Source: Primula veris (lineage: Eukaryota > Streptophyta > Magnoliopsida > Ericales > Primulaceae). From it: 64,000 bases of DNA. Positions 48,373 through 61,000 of the stretch are shown one piece after another (within the stretch, counting starts at the first letter, position 1; every line of letters begins with the position of its first letter). Both the position numbers and the translations under genes were made by a program. The stretch is from assembly GCA_963682055.1 (NCBI GenBank), contig OY821748.1:2299001-2363000 (forward strand), given 5' to 3'. A model generated the notes under the pieces. It ran no database searches, was not told where the DNA came from, and saw only the letters and a program-made list of their open reading frames with translations.

Positions 48373-51300
48373 ATGGAAGGAGGTGATGATCAGTACACTC
48401 AAGATGGAACAGTTGATCTAAAAGGGAAACCTGTTCTTAGGTCCAAAAGAGGTGGATGGAAGGCTTGCTCCTTTATTGTTGGTATATTTACTCTCATAAA
48501 TTCTCTTTTATATCGATTGTTCTTTACATGATCGAGCTAGAAGGGAGCTGACAAGGGTTACAGACTTACAGCTTCCCACGTATTTTAGAAATAAACATCC
48601 GCCCTACTTAGTTTACACTAATTTTTTTTTTAAATATATTCGATTAGCATCCTTATATATGTTACGCACTTGAAGTCGTTTATTCTTTCGAAATTTCATC
48701 ACTCATTTATATAATCCTAACTCCGCCACTATATACATACACTGAGTATAACATGCGAGGAAATTGAAGTACTGGGGTCTAAAGGAGTTGAAACTTGAAA
48801 CAACCTTCACTTTACTAAAAAGGATATTGATTTTAGACTTTCATTTGAGAAGAAAATATAGTAGAACTTAAGCTCTATCGTATAATTTCTTTGTTCCCCC
48901 ACTAATATACAATAAACTGGTTTTTTATTGTATAATTATTTTACGTAAGAGTTGTGAAATTCGTAATCTGGAAGTAACAGTATTAGTGGTCACAAAATGG
49001 CCAAAAATTTAAATCTGTTTGGTCCACATTTTGAGTTGAAAAATAGTCCTTATGTTTATCAAAAGAGATAAAGCTAAGTGCAGACCATCGGTAGCGACGA
49101 CACTCTCCATAATACTGAAAATTATGAATTTTTTAATTTTTAATCATGTATTTTCACTAAAATACGTTAAAAACGATGATTTGACTTCATCAAATTTAGT
49201 AGTTGATGTAAATTTTGGCAAACCGTATAAACCATTCCTGGTTTCGTCCATAAGCTTATATGTGGATGAAGTCGAACCTTGCCATCTCATCTTAATTTAC
49301 ATTTCATACATATATATATGTATAGTTGGTATCGCCGTCCTACTACATATATATAAATAGTTAGGTTTTGGATTTGGATAATTATATGGAAAAAAATGAT
49401 TTTGTTAAATGAAAAAAAATTAAAATTATATAAATAGTAGGTTCATATAGTACTTTAATTTGGACATCATTAAGGTGGTAGTGAGTAATATAATTTTGAT
49501 TATTTACACAAATTTTATATCATTTTTTTTGCCCCATACACAATTTTTATCTACAGTATGTATTATAATCAGTTATATTTTGCAAACCTGGCAATTGACA
49601 TCGTTTTAATAACATAAACAAAATGTGCGACATCACAAAGTGCATTTGATTTTGCTTGGGATCTTCTCTATAGTACTATATAAGGCTCTTGCTATGAGTC
49701 ACCATCATATACAATATATTCGCTAGGTTATACAATTATATTTCTACTAGTTTACTATATTTATACTTCTGAATTTTTAGATTGTGTTTAATAATTTTTA
49801 GATGCTACTTTATTTGCTTGAGGTATTCAATTGATACTTTGTGTGCTCTTTTCTATTTATATGCATATAACTGGTTGATAAAAAAATCCACTCTTTTGAT
49901 GCCTAGCTCGATTGGATGGGATCTCAATTTTTTTAAAACAAATAGACCTGAATGTGTAGAACTTATATTATTACTATATATGATGTGTTTTCTTCTTTTT
50001 GAAATTATAAAATTCAATACTCCATGTACTACAATAAAAAGTTGTTCGCCCATAATAAATTTTGGTAGTTGGGTCACAAACATCTCTCTGATAGTGGTAT
50101 TAAAATGACCTATTGTGATACTCTCTACATGGATATAAGATGACTTATTTCTTTTCTGTTACCGTATTTGCCCATAATTTTGTGATGTTAATTTGTTGTA
50201 ACAAACATCTCACACTTGTTATCTTTCCAAGTTTTGTTCCAAAAACTTCTAGTTCCTGATGTATCAAATGAGATTAACTTGTAGCACATGTTTATGTTGG
50301 TTATTATCCATACTTTAATTATTTAAATATAAGTACTAAATTGCAATTTTATGATCAGGACAAAATAATCTACGATCATATGGTAATTCTTGGGTACCCT
50401 AATCAAAACACGTATTTATATAATTGCCAGACAATTACTTTGATACTCCTTGGTGGGCGATCTTTCACTTTAATAAGTTCTTTCTTCATATGATGTGATC
50501 TAAGTAATGTCCGAATATATTAGCAAAAAAAGTTCCAAATAACATTTTCAGAAAACCAATTCCCTTTTTTTTTTATTAATTCCTCAAACGCGGCACTGGT
50601 ACTGAAGCTTAATTTTAGCAACCATCTACATGTTTTGACCTTTTTTCGTCATCGTTTTTGTACAATTTGCAGTATATGAAGTGTTTGAACGTATGGCCTA
50701 CTATGGTATATCATCAAATTTGATCTTATACTTAACAAAAAAGCTTCACCAAGGAACTGTGACATCATCCAACAATGTTACCAATTGGGTTGGCACCATT
50801 TGGATGACCCCTATTTTAGGTGCTTACGTTGCTGACGCTCACTTGGGTCGATATTGGACGTTCGTGATTGCTTCGGTTATCTATCTCTCGGTATGTAAAC
50901 ATATACACTCGACGATTTCCCTTGCATTATTATGTTGAGTTACATCAACCGAATTAACTTTTGAGAATGTGACACATTTAGTCCATATTATTGGAGTAGA
51001 AATATATTTGATTACTTTCATGTTGTTTTACTCTTCTTAAGACAATGCAACTGTGTTGCTCAGAGTGAGGGACATTCTTAAAAGTGGAGACTTAAATAGC
51101 AATTGAAAGTAGTGAGATTATGCATAAACTTCTCTTTAACAATGGAGAATTTTTCTGTAATTTCCAAACCTTTCATGAAAACAGATATTAAAATAAGAGC
51201 CTAGACAAACATTATCTTTTGATTACCTACTAATTAGTAATTGTTTATAATAACATCAGAGTCCAAACTCCGGATCGATTACGATGTTTAGGTTTAGATG

Positions 51301-54300
51301 TTAATTAAACTTATCATTTGTGAATTTATGGCCCAAGACAAATCTTGGGCAAAGACCAAGAAAGGGGAGGTATCAATTATTTATTCAACTTGTAATCTTT
51401 TATTGGATTACCTTAGATTCTCAATTGTACTTGTAACTAAAATAGATTTTACGACCAATAATATTGAGATGCAACTAATGCCAGCTTAATGATACGATCA
51501 GGTATCTAATCATAAGATCTAATATATGAGAAAAAGATGCTTTTAAATTTAAATGATTATTACTTTTTTCATCTTGTATATCGTAAGAATAATTTATGTG
51601 TTCTTGCTGATAGTAGTTCAGTGCGTTTGAGAACCAAGAACCCCATCGGAACCAATTGTGCATTTTTTTTATTAATGAAAAACTAGTTTTTAAATACACA
51701 TGACAAAAACAAATAAAATGAGCAACTTATAGGAGTAGTAGACTGTGTAACAATCTGGAAAATGTATCGAAATAAGTTAATTTTTATCTTCGTATAATTC
51801 ATTGAGAGACTTATTTATAAAGTTATATATCTCGAAAAGAATCTGGGAAAGGGTATCTTTAATTATATTTAGTATACAAGAAAACCAATTGAAATTAATA
51901 ATGATATTATGAAGAAGCTGGACAAAAATCCAGTTCCAGCATGTGGAAGTTTGACCTTGGAATTCTAAGGCAGTGGTTGAAAGTGGTCATATATATCCTA
52001 ATATATTGCAACTGAGGACAATATTTATGTATTAAGAAGCTATACAGTTGCAAATGGTTATCAAGTGTGACAAAATGAGACACCGTTTTCAAGATTTTTA
52101 GTCAAACACTTATATCCACTATGAATCTCTGGATAAGCAAGTAAGGAACTAGAAAAGTGGCCTGAACTTCCAGTTAAAAAGTAATTAATTATGTTCACAT
52201 ATAAAAGGATTAGCTATTTTCATACGTATCTTTGTATGGACATCATCAGGATAGCTCAAATAATGACATTTCAGTGTTGAATATTCATTATAACCATCTC
52301 TTATAAAGTGACATAAGAGAAGGCTGTACTTTAAGAACTAATTTTAAAGAAGAATACTGCGAATTCAACCGGCTACATCTAATTTATTAAAAAAAAAAAA
52401 ATCTGGAATCCTTTCAGGGTTTCTTTGGCTTACACAAATCATTCAACTCTTAAAGCTACTCAAGCAATAATATTTAGGAGCCACAGCATCGTTATCTGGT
52501 ACATATAACTGCATTTTCTCAACCAAACCTCACATAGAATGATGAAAGGAAAATTATCAAAGTAAGGAACAAAACTGTTTCCGATTGTACCGTCTAAAGT
52601 AAATAGAAACAGGACAATTTGAGCAAACATGAAGACGAAACGCATCTTATTGATCAAATAAAGTATCTAAGTAAAACCAGCATGAATGGATTCTTGAAAG
52701 TATTCTAGTAATTGTTAGAATAGGTACATTAACGAATGCCTGGAAACTCGAGCACTCGACCCTCGGATCCTATGGTGATTGTCTAGTTTCTATCTGCTTG
52801 CCATTCTTTCAGCTCCTTTCTTCGGCTAGCTTTTCAACTTTTTATAATAAACTTAAATTAACTACCATAAAGAGAGAAATCTTCTAGGCAAAAAATTAAA
52901 CATCAGGAAGATAGTGAACCTTTACCCCATATATATAAGTATTTTAATTATGCCTACTGATCTAATTAACACAAGTATGCACATTCAATACAAGTATCAT
53001 GATTGTTATAAATGTTTAATGGTTATCAGCATGTTAACCTAATTTCCAGGGCATGATAGTTCTGACCCTAGCTGTATCGATTCCTGGGCTCAAGCCACCT
53101 CACTGCTCTGACCCAGACCTGACACAATGCAAAAAAGCATCGATCCTTCAGCTTGGCATATTCTACGGCGCACTATACACCTTAGCAATTGGAACAGGCG
53201 GGACAAAGCCCAACATCTCAACGATCGGAGCGGACCAATTTGATGACTTCCATCCCAAGGAAAAAGCACACAAACTGTCATTTTTCAATTGGTGGATGTT
53301 TAGTATATTCTTTGGGACACTTTTTGCCAATACAGTTCTTGTATACATACAAGACAATGTGGGATGGACCTTAGGGTATGGGATACCTGCTGCTGGTTTG
53401 GCCGTGTCAATAGCGATTTTCTTGGCAGGTAATCTTCCCAGTTTTCCAGAATGCTACTACTTAATTTATAGGTTTTTGTTAGATTATTTCAGAAATAGTA
53501 TAACTTGTAAGCCCGGTAAATTACTAAATTTATTACTTATTTTACTGCAACTGCAAATTTGGAGTGTTAATAATTTATTGCCGCTATAGGTACACCATTT
53601 TATCGGCATAGGAAGCCGAACGGGAGTCCATTTACAAGGATGGCTAAGGTCATTGTAGCTGCAATGAGGAAGTGGAATGTTCCTATTCCAAGTGACCCTA
53701 AAGAGCTATATGAACTTGATTTGGAAGTGTACACTAAAGGGGGAAAGTATAGGATCGATTCAACACCTACTATGAGGTTTGCGAAATTTACTAATTTATA
53801 CTTTTAATCTACACTCTTAATCCACTTGTAAGTGCAAGTAGCTTCTTTCCTAAGTTTGCATCATGGAGATTCTATTATGCTGATAGATGTGCATAATTTA
53901 TCTTGTAGGTATTTAACCAAAGCTTGTGTGAAAACAAACTCTTCAAGCCCATGGCTTCTATGTTCAGTCACTCAAGTAGAAGAAACCAAACAAATGCTTC
54001 GAATGATACCGATTTTAATCGCCACATTCGTCCCGAGCACCATGCTTGCACAAATCAACACCCTTTTTGTGAAACAAGGCACAACCCTTCAAAGGAATAT
54101 TGGTAGCTTCGAAATTCCTCCTGCTAGTTTAGCTGGGTTCGTGACACTCTCGATGCTTATCTGTGTGGTACTATACGACCGTTATTTCGTAAAAATCATG
54201 AGGCGGTGGACTAAAAACCCAAGAGGTGTCACGTTGTTGCAACGAATGGGAATCGGATTAGTTCTTCATATTTTTATTATGTTGATAGCTTCATTCACCG

Positions 54301-55124
54301 AGAGGTATAGGCTCAAGGTGGCTAAGGATCATGGTGTAGTTGAAAGTGGAGCACAGGTTCGATAGCAAACCTTTTAGTTTCTTTTAGGAAAAAACAAACT
54401 CTTTCATAGTTACTAAAAACTTCATTGATTAAAATATTTGATCTTTCTGTTAACATCTCTAATAAAAAAACATCTTCGTACAAGAAAGGATGTTTAGATG
54501 TGTCGAAGACTAAAATTTTATGACGAAAAACCTTCGGTTTCCTCCCTTTTAATGCATTCATCTTTAGTTTATTCGGTATCCAAATGACCTTTCTCTGATA
54601 CATAAGATAACTGTATGTCTATATTCATCTCAATCTGACCACTGTAATTATTTTAAGAACTTATTGCTGAAAGATTGATTTTCGTTGAACAGGTACCCCT
54701 ATCTATATTAGTTCTATTACCGCAATTTATCCTCATGGGAACTGCTGATTCTTTTCTGGAAGTTGCGAAAATAGAGTTTTTCTACGATCAGGCTCCCGAA
54801 GGAATGAAGAGCCTTGGGACCTCATACTCGATGACTAGCTTAGGAATCGGAAATTTCCTAAGTAGCTTTCTTCTGTCCACAGTTTCTCATATCACCAAGG
54901 AGCATGGTCATCATGGATGGATCTTAAACAACCTCAATGCTTCGCACCTTGATTATTATTATGCATTTTTTTCAATTTTGAACTTTCTAAATTTCATTTT
55001 CTTCTTACTCGTAGTCAAATATTACGTGTATAAGGCTGAAGTTTCGGATTCGATGGATATTCTCAAAAAAGAATATAGCAGAACCAATAACGTCACCGCT
55101 TACCAGCTAGAGCCTATACAATAG
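48373..55124 (+). CDS. NPF5.2: NPF5.2/PTR3-like proton-coupled peptide/nitrate-family transporter, gene 1
   Basis: Six exons: 48373-48481, 50673-50890, 53050-53428, 53590-53776, 53909-54356, 54693-55124, giving 590 residues in one frame, the normal NPF length. It is a major-facilitator (POT/NPF) plasma- or vacuolar-membrane carrier, predicted to have 12 membrane segments. Motifs: DGTVDLKGKPV near the N-terminus; E39-V-F-E42-R43 is the ExxER proton-coupling motif; GTGGTKPNISTIGADQFD at 157-174, with K162 matching the conserved TM4 lysine (K164 in Arabidopsis NRT1.1); FFNWWMFSIFFG; PRGVTLLQRMGIGL; EFFYDQAPEGMKSLGTSYS. Wording throughout is closest to Arabidopsis PTR3/NPF5.2, a stress-induced member. 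Substrate is not proven by sequence. Introns 1 and 2 are each about 2.2 kb. Confidence 0.93.
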
Positions 55125-56546
55125 CTGGATAGGACGTCACAAACTTCACTTAAATTTACCTTTACTTTCGGGGGGCAATTGTTACTGGTTTAAAGTAAAT
55201 TCAATTTGCTTTACCCGATTTGTAATGGAATGTAAATTGCTTATACTTCTTGAAAAGAAAAGGTAAATTTGCATTTTCGATTTGCAATTCTGGTATATAT
55301 TTGCGATTTTTTTTCTATACGAGTCTCCAACTATAAAAATTTGCGTTGAAAAATAAATCTGTAAAATGTTTTACTTGCTCCTTATTATACCTCAGTCAAA
55401 AATCGAAAAAAGAGAACAGAACAGAATGAAAATGACCAATGGCTAGAAATCAGGAAATATGTATGTCAACTGACCACTTTTCAGTAGTAGCGACGTTCAA
55501 AATCCGGTCATCGAGAATATTTATTTCCATAAAATTAGAAAATAAAATTTAATGTGGGTGAAAACTCCAAAAAGACAACAAAGGTATAGAGGTTGTAACT
55601 AGCTAGTGATGAACAAATCTATTAAACTATTGTGCAAACCCGGTTCACTTTTTTTTTAAGTATGTCGATCCAATTAAAACTCATCACATATTGGGAAACA
55701 TGCTGGTAACCATAATAAAATTAAATAAAATGAAAACCAAAAAAATCTGATTGGGTTGACACACTAAAATTTAGACATGAGTTTAATTTTCTCCTTAAAC
55801 TCCCAAAAAAAGGAAAATAACACGTCTTTTAAGAAAGAAACTAGAACTTGGAGGGTAATATTTAAATAAAATATTTTCTTCCTTTACTAAATTAGTAGGT
55901 TTTTTATAATTTCTTTCTTAATTATCACCTCTAAACCCTTTATATCTTCAATGTCTACAGTTCCTATTAATTAATAGGGAAGATTATAATTATAAAGATG
56001 GAGACTAATTATCCACTGTTGCACTTTTCCACGAGGTAATTTTCTGTACTTGTAATTTTCTGGTTTTATATTCATAATTGCTCTGATTTGTCATAGTTTA
56101 ATGGGTTTAATGTTAAAAATTCCCACTTAATAGTAGAACAAAAATATGAAGATAAACCCGTTTCACTGGTTCTGCCACCCTGATTGTAATGTGATTTGTC
56201 TCCACTAACCCTGATAAAATATCTTTAGCCTTTGATTTAATCCCTGAGTTAATCTTAACACACAGTTATACTCTTATAGAACTCTTAACGAACACACCTT
56301 TGTGAACCGTGACGAATTCGAAACCAGGAATTGTGGATGGGCCGATAGTAATTATGTCACTAACACATCATGATTTCGTCAAATAAATAACAATGGGGTA
56401 TTAAAACCTGAGAATGATAAAGTTTTGGTTACTAAAAAGAATTATCGATAGTATGTGACACTAAACCGAGATGGAGTGAAAGAAATAAAAACCAAAGTTT
56501 ACTCAGTTAACTTGGAGTAGACATATTTTTTTGAAGGCGACAAAGC
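55125..56546. other. Intergenic between NPF gene 1 and the small two-exon frame
   Basis: 3' flank of NPF gene 1, then ordinary AT-rich sequence. No repeat with clear ends or RNA gene was recognised. Confidence 0.4.
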
Positions 56547-56876
56547 ATGGGTAATCTATTCAACTCAGAAAAACAAAAGATAGAAGAACATCTTCGAAGA
56601 ATGGTGCGATCAGGTACGTACCGGTTTTCTGACCGGTAGGTCGAGCGACTGGATAACCCTTACCCGTCCTGGTTCAGTTAATTATTTATAGATTGAAATA
56701 ATTAAGGACCGTATTTTAGGTATTCGCTTGGTCTTAATCTGCTTCCAGAAGAAATTGAAGAACTTTATGGGAACCGTAAGATAAAATCCCATTCCGCCGG
56801 TCTAATTAGATCTTTAAGGTTTTACTTAGTTAAAGAAGCTTATGCTAAACCACGAGCACCTTTGACGGAATCTTAA
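56547..56876 (+). CDS. Unrecognised small protein, predicted two-exon frame (81 aa)
   Basis: The ATG at 56547 opens a frame of 29 codons plus 2 nt to 56635, where GACCG/GTAGGT is a strong donor. An acceptor TATTTTAG ends at 56719, making an 84-nt intron of usual plant size. Exon 2 (56720-56876) continues in phase to TAA. The product starts MGNLFNSEKQKIEEHLRRMV and includes GLNLLPEEIEELYG and IRSLRFYLVKEAYAKPR. It has mixed charge, looks helical, and lacks a signal peptide or membrane segment. Gly2 after Met could allow N-myristoylation. Base composition is more balanced than the flanks. I do not recognise a family. It may be a real small gene, a fragment of an older gene or a captured sequence; the splice model is an inference. 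Confidence 0.35.
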
Positions 56877-58099
56877 ATGACCCAAAGACCCTAAAGTCTA
56901 TGTCTCACGTAAAAGATCAGAACACTCCTGTTTCTAAAGAGACCTATTATCCTGATTGACAAGAATATAAAGTTTATTTCCTCTAATTGCTTCATCCTCT
57001 CTTTCCTTATCTTGATACGTAGCCCCCCTTCCGCAACTGGTTATATTACACCGACCCAAGCGACTTTAGCACCAAAACTTGAAATTTTATTTTTGACCAA
57101 AGAAAATCTTAGAATTTTTTCAACATCATCAATCCCTTCAGCTGGAATCTAGAAAGTGACTCACCAATAATTAAGATTACAGTATTTTATCTGTCCATGA
57201 TGATTTCTTATGTTTTGAGTAGGGACGCTTTTTTGCTTATTTTTTCTAATGTTCCCATCTTTGTCTTGCTAGTTTCACAGTAAGTTTGGTAGTTTCTTAT
57301 TGGTTCTTTTATCCCCTGTAAAATTGTAGTCTTTTTATCTCTGTATGCTTGAGAAAAAACTTGTAACTGGTACATGACTTGCTTTTTTGGCTTGATTGTT
57401 CTTCTTTGGATACTCCGACCAAACTATATAATAAGTAGATAAGAACTTGTGAGAAATAGTAAGCAAGATAAAGCGGGACTCGCCCACATGAGCATGATTA
57501 AATGCTCTGGTACAATGTTTCATTACGCATGATTTTAGAAGAACAACCCATTCATAACGATTAAAGATTATTAGAGATACACTCCAAAAACAAGATTATT
57601 AGAGAACTAGTATTGGTAGAATAGGGTAGAAAAAACATAGAGAAAGAGAGAGTTTATTCTAGCCCAACAAATTGGAGATTATTTACAGTCTCCATCAAAT
57701 CATATGGATTGATTTCCAATTCAAACTATCTTACAAGACATTAATGGACAAAATTAATACTACTAGAAATTGCAGGCTTGTCATTTGTATTTAATTTTTG
57801 TCTCACATAAACAAATTCCCCCAGAAAGCAGATGCTTTGTTAAGAAAGAGAAAGAAAGAAATTGTAAAATTAATTTTTCCAAAAAAAAAAAGTATAGTAC
57901 CAAATAAGCCTTCTCAGTTATCAGATACAATTTTTTTCAAAAATATATCAAGTCAAATGAACTCTTTTAATTTAGGAACTGTCACTTCTATTGCTTCCCA
58001 GTGGCGCCTAAATTTTCCTAGTAAGAAGAGAACAAAAACAAAATTAATATAAAAGAAAGATATATAAATGGATACTCATATGAAGGGAGCGAGAAAGAG
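56877..58099. other. Upstream region of NPF gene 2
   Basis: AT-rich sequence. The last 150 bp resemble the leader of NPF gene 1 (AAGTCAAATGAA, then TTCCCAGTGGC), showing the promoter was part of the ancestral duplication. At the place of the gene 1 TATAAATA only TTTTAATTTA is found (about 57965). Confidence 0.45.
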
Positions 58100-61000
58100 A
58101 TGGAAGGAGGTGATGAGTACACGAAGGATGGAACAGTTGATCTAAAAGGGAACCCTGTTCTTAGGTCCAAAAGAGGTGGATGGAGGGCTTGTTCCTTCGT
58201 TGTCGGTAATCTCTTTCTCTTCTATTTTGCTCTATGCATACACTTTTAGTAACATTCATGTAAAATCTGCGAAAATCCATTTTCGGGAGCTAGACTATAT
58301 GGTTCTAGAAACTGAACAAAACATCTTATTGTTTAGCAAATTAGTTCATATTTTTGAAAAGTACCCAATTTTTCTTCTCCAGGATTTAGCAAAATGTTCT
58401 TCTTACAAGATCTAGGTGATCAGTAATTTCTTTTTGCTTATTAAGAAGTACTTTATATTGGAAAATTTAACAAATAAACAGAGAGCTATAATATTCCGAT
58501 ATGTGTATGCTATTTCTTGTGAAACAATTCGTGGTACACACTACACAATATCCCAAGAAAAAAAAATCCATACTTATAAAGTGCAAGCTAAATTGGAGGC
58601 AATAAATAGGCCAGTAATAAAGAATTGGTACAATTTGTTCTGATAATATACCAATCATTTTTCCAGAAAATGTTATCGGAATACAAAATAAGATTTGCTA
58701 ACTATACGAATTGGTACAATTTGTTCTGATAATGTACCAATTATTTTTCCAGAAAATGTTATCGGAATACAAAATAAGATTTGCTAACTATACTACATGT
58801 TTGATGTTACAACCAATCTCGGAATCATTTTTGTATCAGTGTATGAAGTGTTTGAACGTATGGCCTACTATGGAATAGCATCAAATTTGATCCTATATTT
58901 AACCAAAGAGCTTCGTCAGGGCACAGTGACGGCAGCCAACAATGTCACGAATTGGGTCGGAACCATTTGGCTGACCCCTATTTTGGGTGCTTATGTGGCC
59001 GATGCTCATTTGGGTCGATATCGGACATTCCTGATCTCTTCTGCCATCTATCTATGTGTACGTTTACATGCACACTCATTCATATCTTTTTTAGATGAAC
59101 TTCAAGAAATTGATGAATGTGTCCAAAATATTTGAACTATGGGATAAACGCATTCCTTTTTATTATGTTTTCTTGGTATTGAAAATAACTAGATAATGAT
59201 CATAGTTAGAGTCTTAGAGAAGTAGTCAATACCAAAAAAAAATGACTAAGAACTAGCCAGTACTTTGTATTCTGCAAGAAACCACAAGCATGCCAACTGA
59301 TATGACTTACATCATTGAGAATTTAATGAATTTAATAAATTGAGTCAGATACATCTTTATATTCTTTTATGGAGATAATTAAACCTTACCTCCTATCTAG
59401 CTGAAGAAGTGTGCAAAAGGTAACGTTTACACTATGATTTTCATTACTTTGTAATTTTAAGGACATGGTATCCAAATATCAGGGTATGATAGTCCTCACC
59501 CTAGCAGTGTCGGTTCCTGGCCTCAAGCCACCTCAATATTCTGATCTTAACCCGGCCCAGTGCGAAAAGGCCTCGACCCTCCAGCTCAGCATATTTTACG
59601 GCGCGTTATACATGATAGCAATCGGGACAGGCGAGCCCAACATATCGACAATTGGAGCTGACCAGTTTGACGAATTCGACCCCAAGGAAAAAAAGCGCAA
59701 GCTCTCATTTTTCAATTTGTGGATGTTTAGCATATTCTTCGGAGCACTCTTTGCCAGTACAATACTTGTATACATACAAGATAATGCGGGATGGACATTG
59801 GGGTATGGACTCCCTGCCACAGGGGTGGCTGTATCGATTTTCATTTTCTTGGCAGGTACTTATGCAAATGGTAATTTTTATAATACGCTTTAATAAAATA
59901 ATTCAGGAATAGCATGTTTTCTAATACATGTACAAAATTCTATTGTTTGCAAGCTGGAATACTAATGTTGATTCGCCACTGCAGGGACGTCGTTTTATAG
60001 ACATAGAAAACCGAATGGGAGTCCATTTACAAGGATGGCTAAGGTCATTGTGGCTTCTATGAGGAAGTGGAATGTGCCTATCCCTTGCGACCTAAAAGAA
60101 CTGTATGAACTTGATTTAGAAGTGTACACTAAGGAGGGGAAGTGCAGAATTCACTCAACGCCTAGTATGAGGTTTGTTAAATCCATTGTTTTTTACACTC
60201 ATTCATCCCTTAAATGTTATCTTCACACGGATTGATATCTTTCAGTTAAATTTCTGTGAGCACATTTATCTTTGCTGATTTGCTCTATACCTCTGTTTTA
60301 AAATTCACGCTACATGGCGCGAAATAACGCAACGAAAAATCACGATTTTGGGTGGAATTACGCTAAAATCGCGCTATAGGGGACCAAAAGCGCAAAAAGC
60401 GCGAAATTCTGGACCAAAAGCGTAAATAGCGAGTTAAAAAAAAAACAGCGGATCTAAATAATTAATATATATTGTGCAATTTTCATAAAAGTGTCTGCAG
60501 TTCAGATGGTTAAGACAGTGCTGTAATTTCCAGCAGACCCAAGTTTGAAACTCAGCAACAACAATTTTTTTTTTTGATTTTTTTTTATTACTATCTAATA
60601 TAACTATACATTTTTTATTTTTTTTGTTATATATTCTAAAGTTTAGTGCATATTTAGGCAAAAAAAAATACACCGCAAAGCGCTATATAGCAACGCTATT
60701 AGCGCTTTTAGCGTTTCTCTCAAAAAAACGCTACGATAGCGATAATGCTATTTAAAACACTGCTCTATACAACTAAGGAGATAGACAAGAATTATTTTTT
60801 TTATTCGAATTAAAATCTTGTTTATTTAGAAATTTTGAAGAAATCTACAGCATAGTATAGTACTTTCTCTAATTATATCTCAGGTTCTTACTTGGCTCTA
60901 ATGCCGTAAGATATTAAGGGGTATGCACACATGGTCATACTTTTATAGGTGCGCGCTTTTTCACTCTCATTGGGTTTTAACCGTCTAAGAACATGAATAT

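Noticed and set aside
49782..50108. 108-codon frame in NPF gene 1 intron 1
   Set aside because: AT-rich intron sequence, no recognisable domain, start is not an ATG in good context, no splice continuation.
54322..54603. Minus-strand frame across NPF gene 1 exon 5 and intron 5
   Set aside because: Overlaps the real exon in antisense and has no family resemblance.
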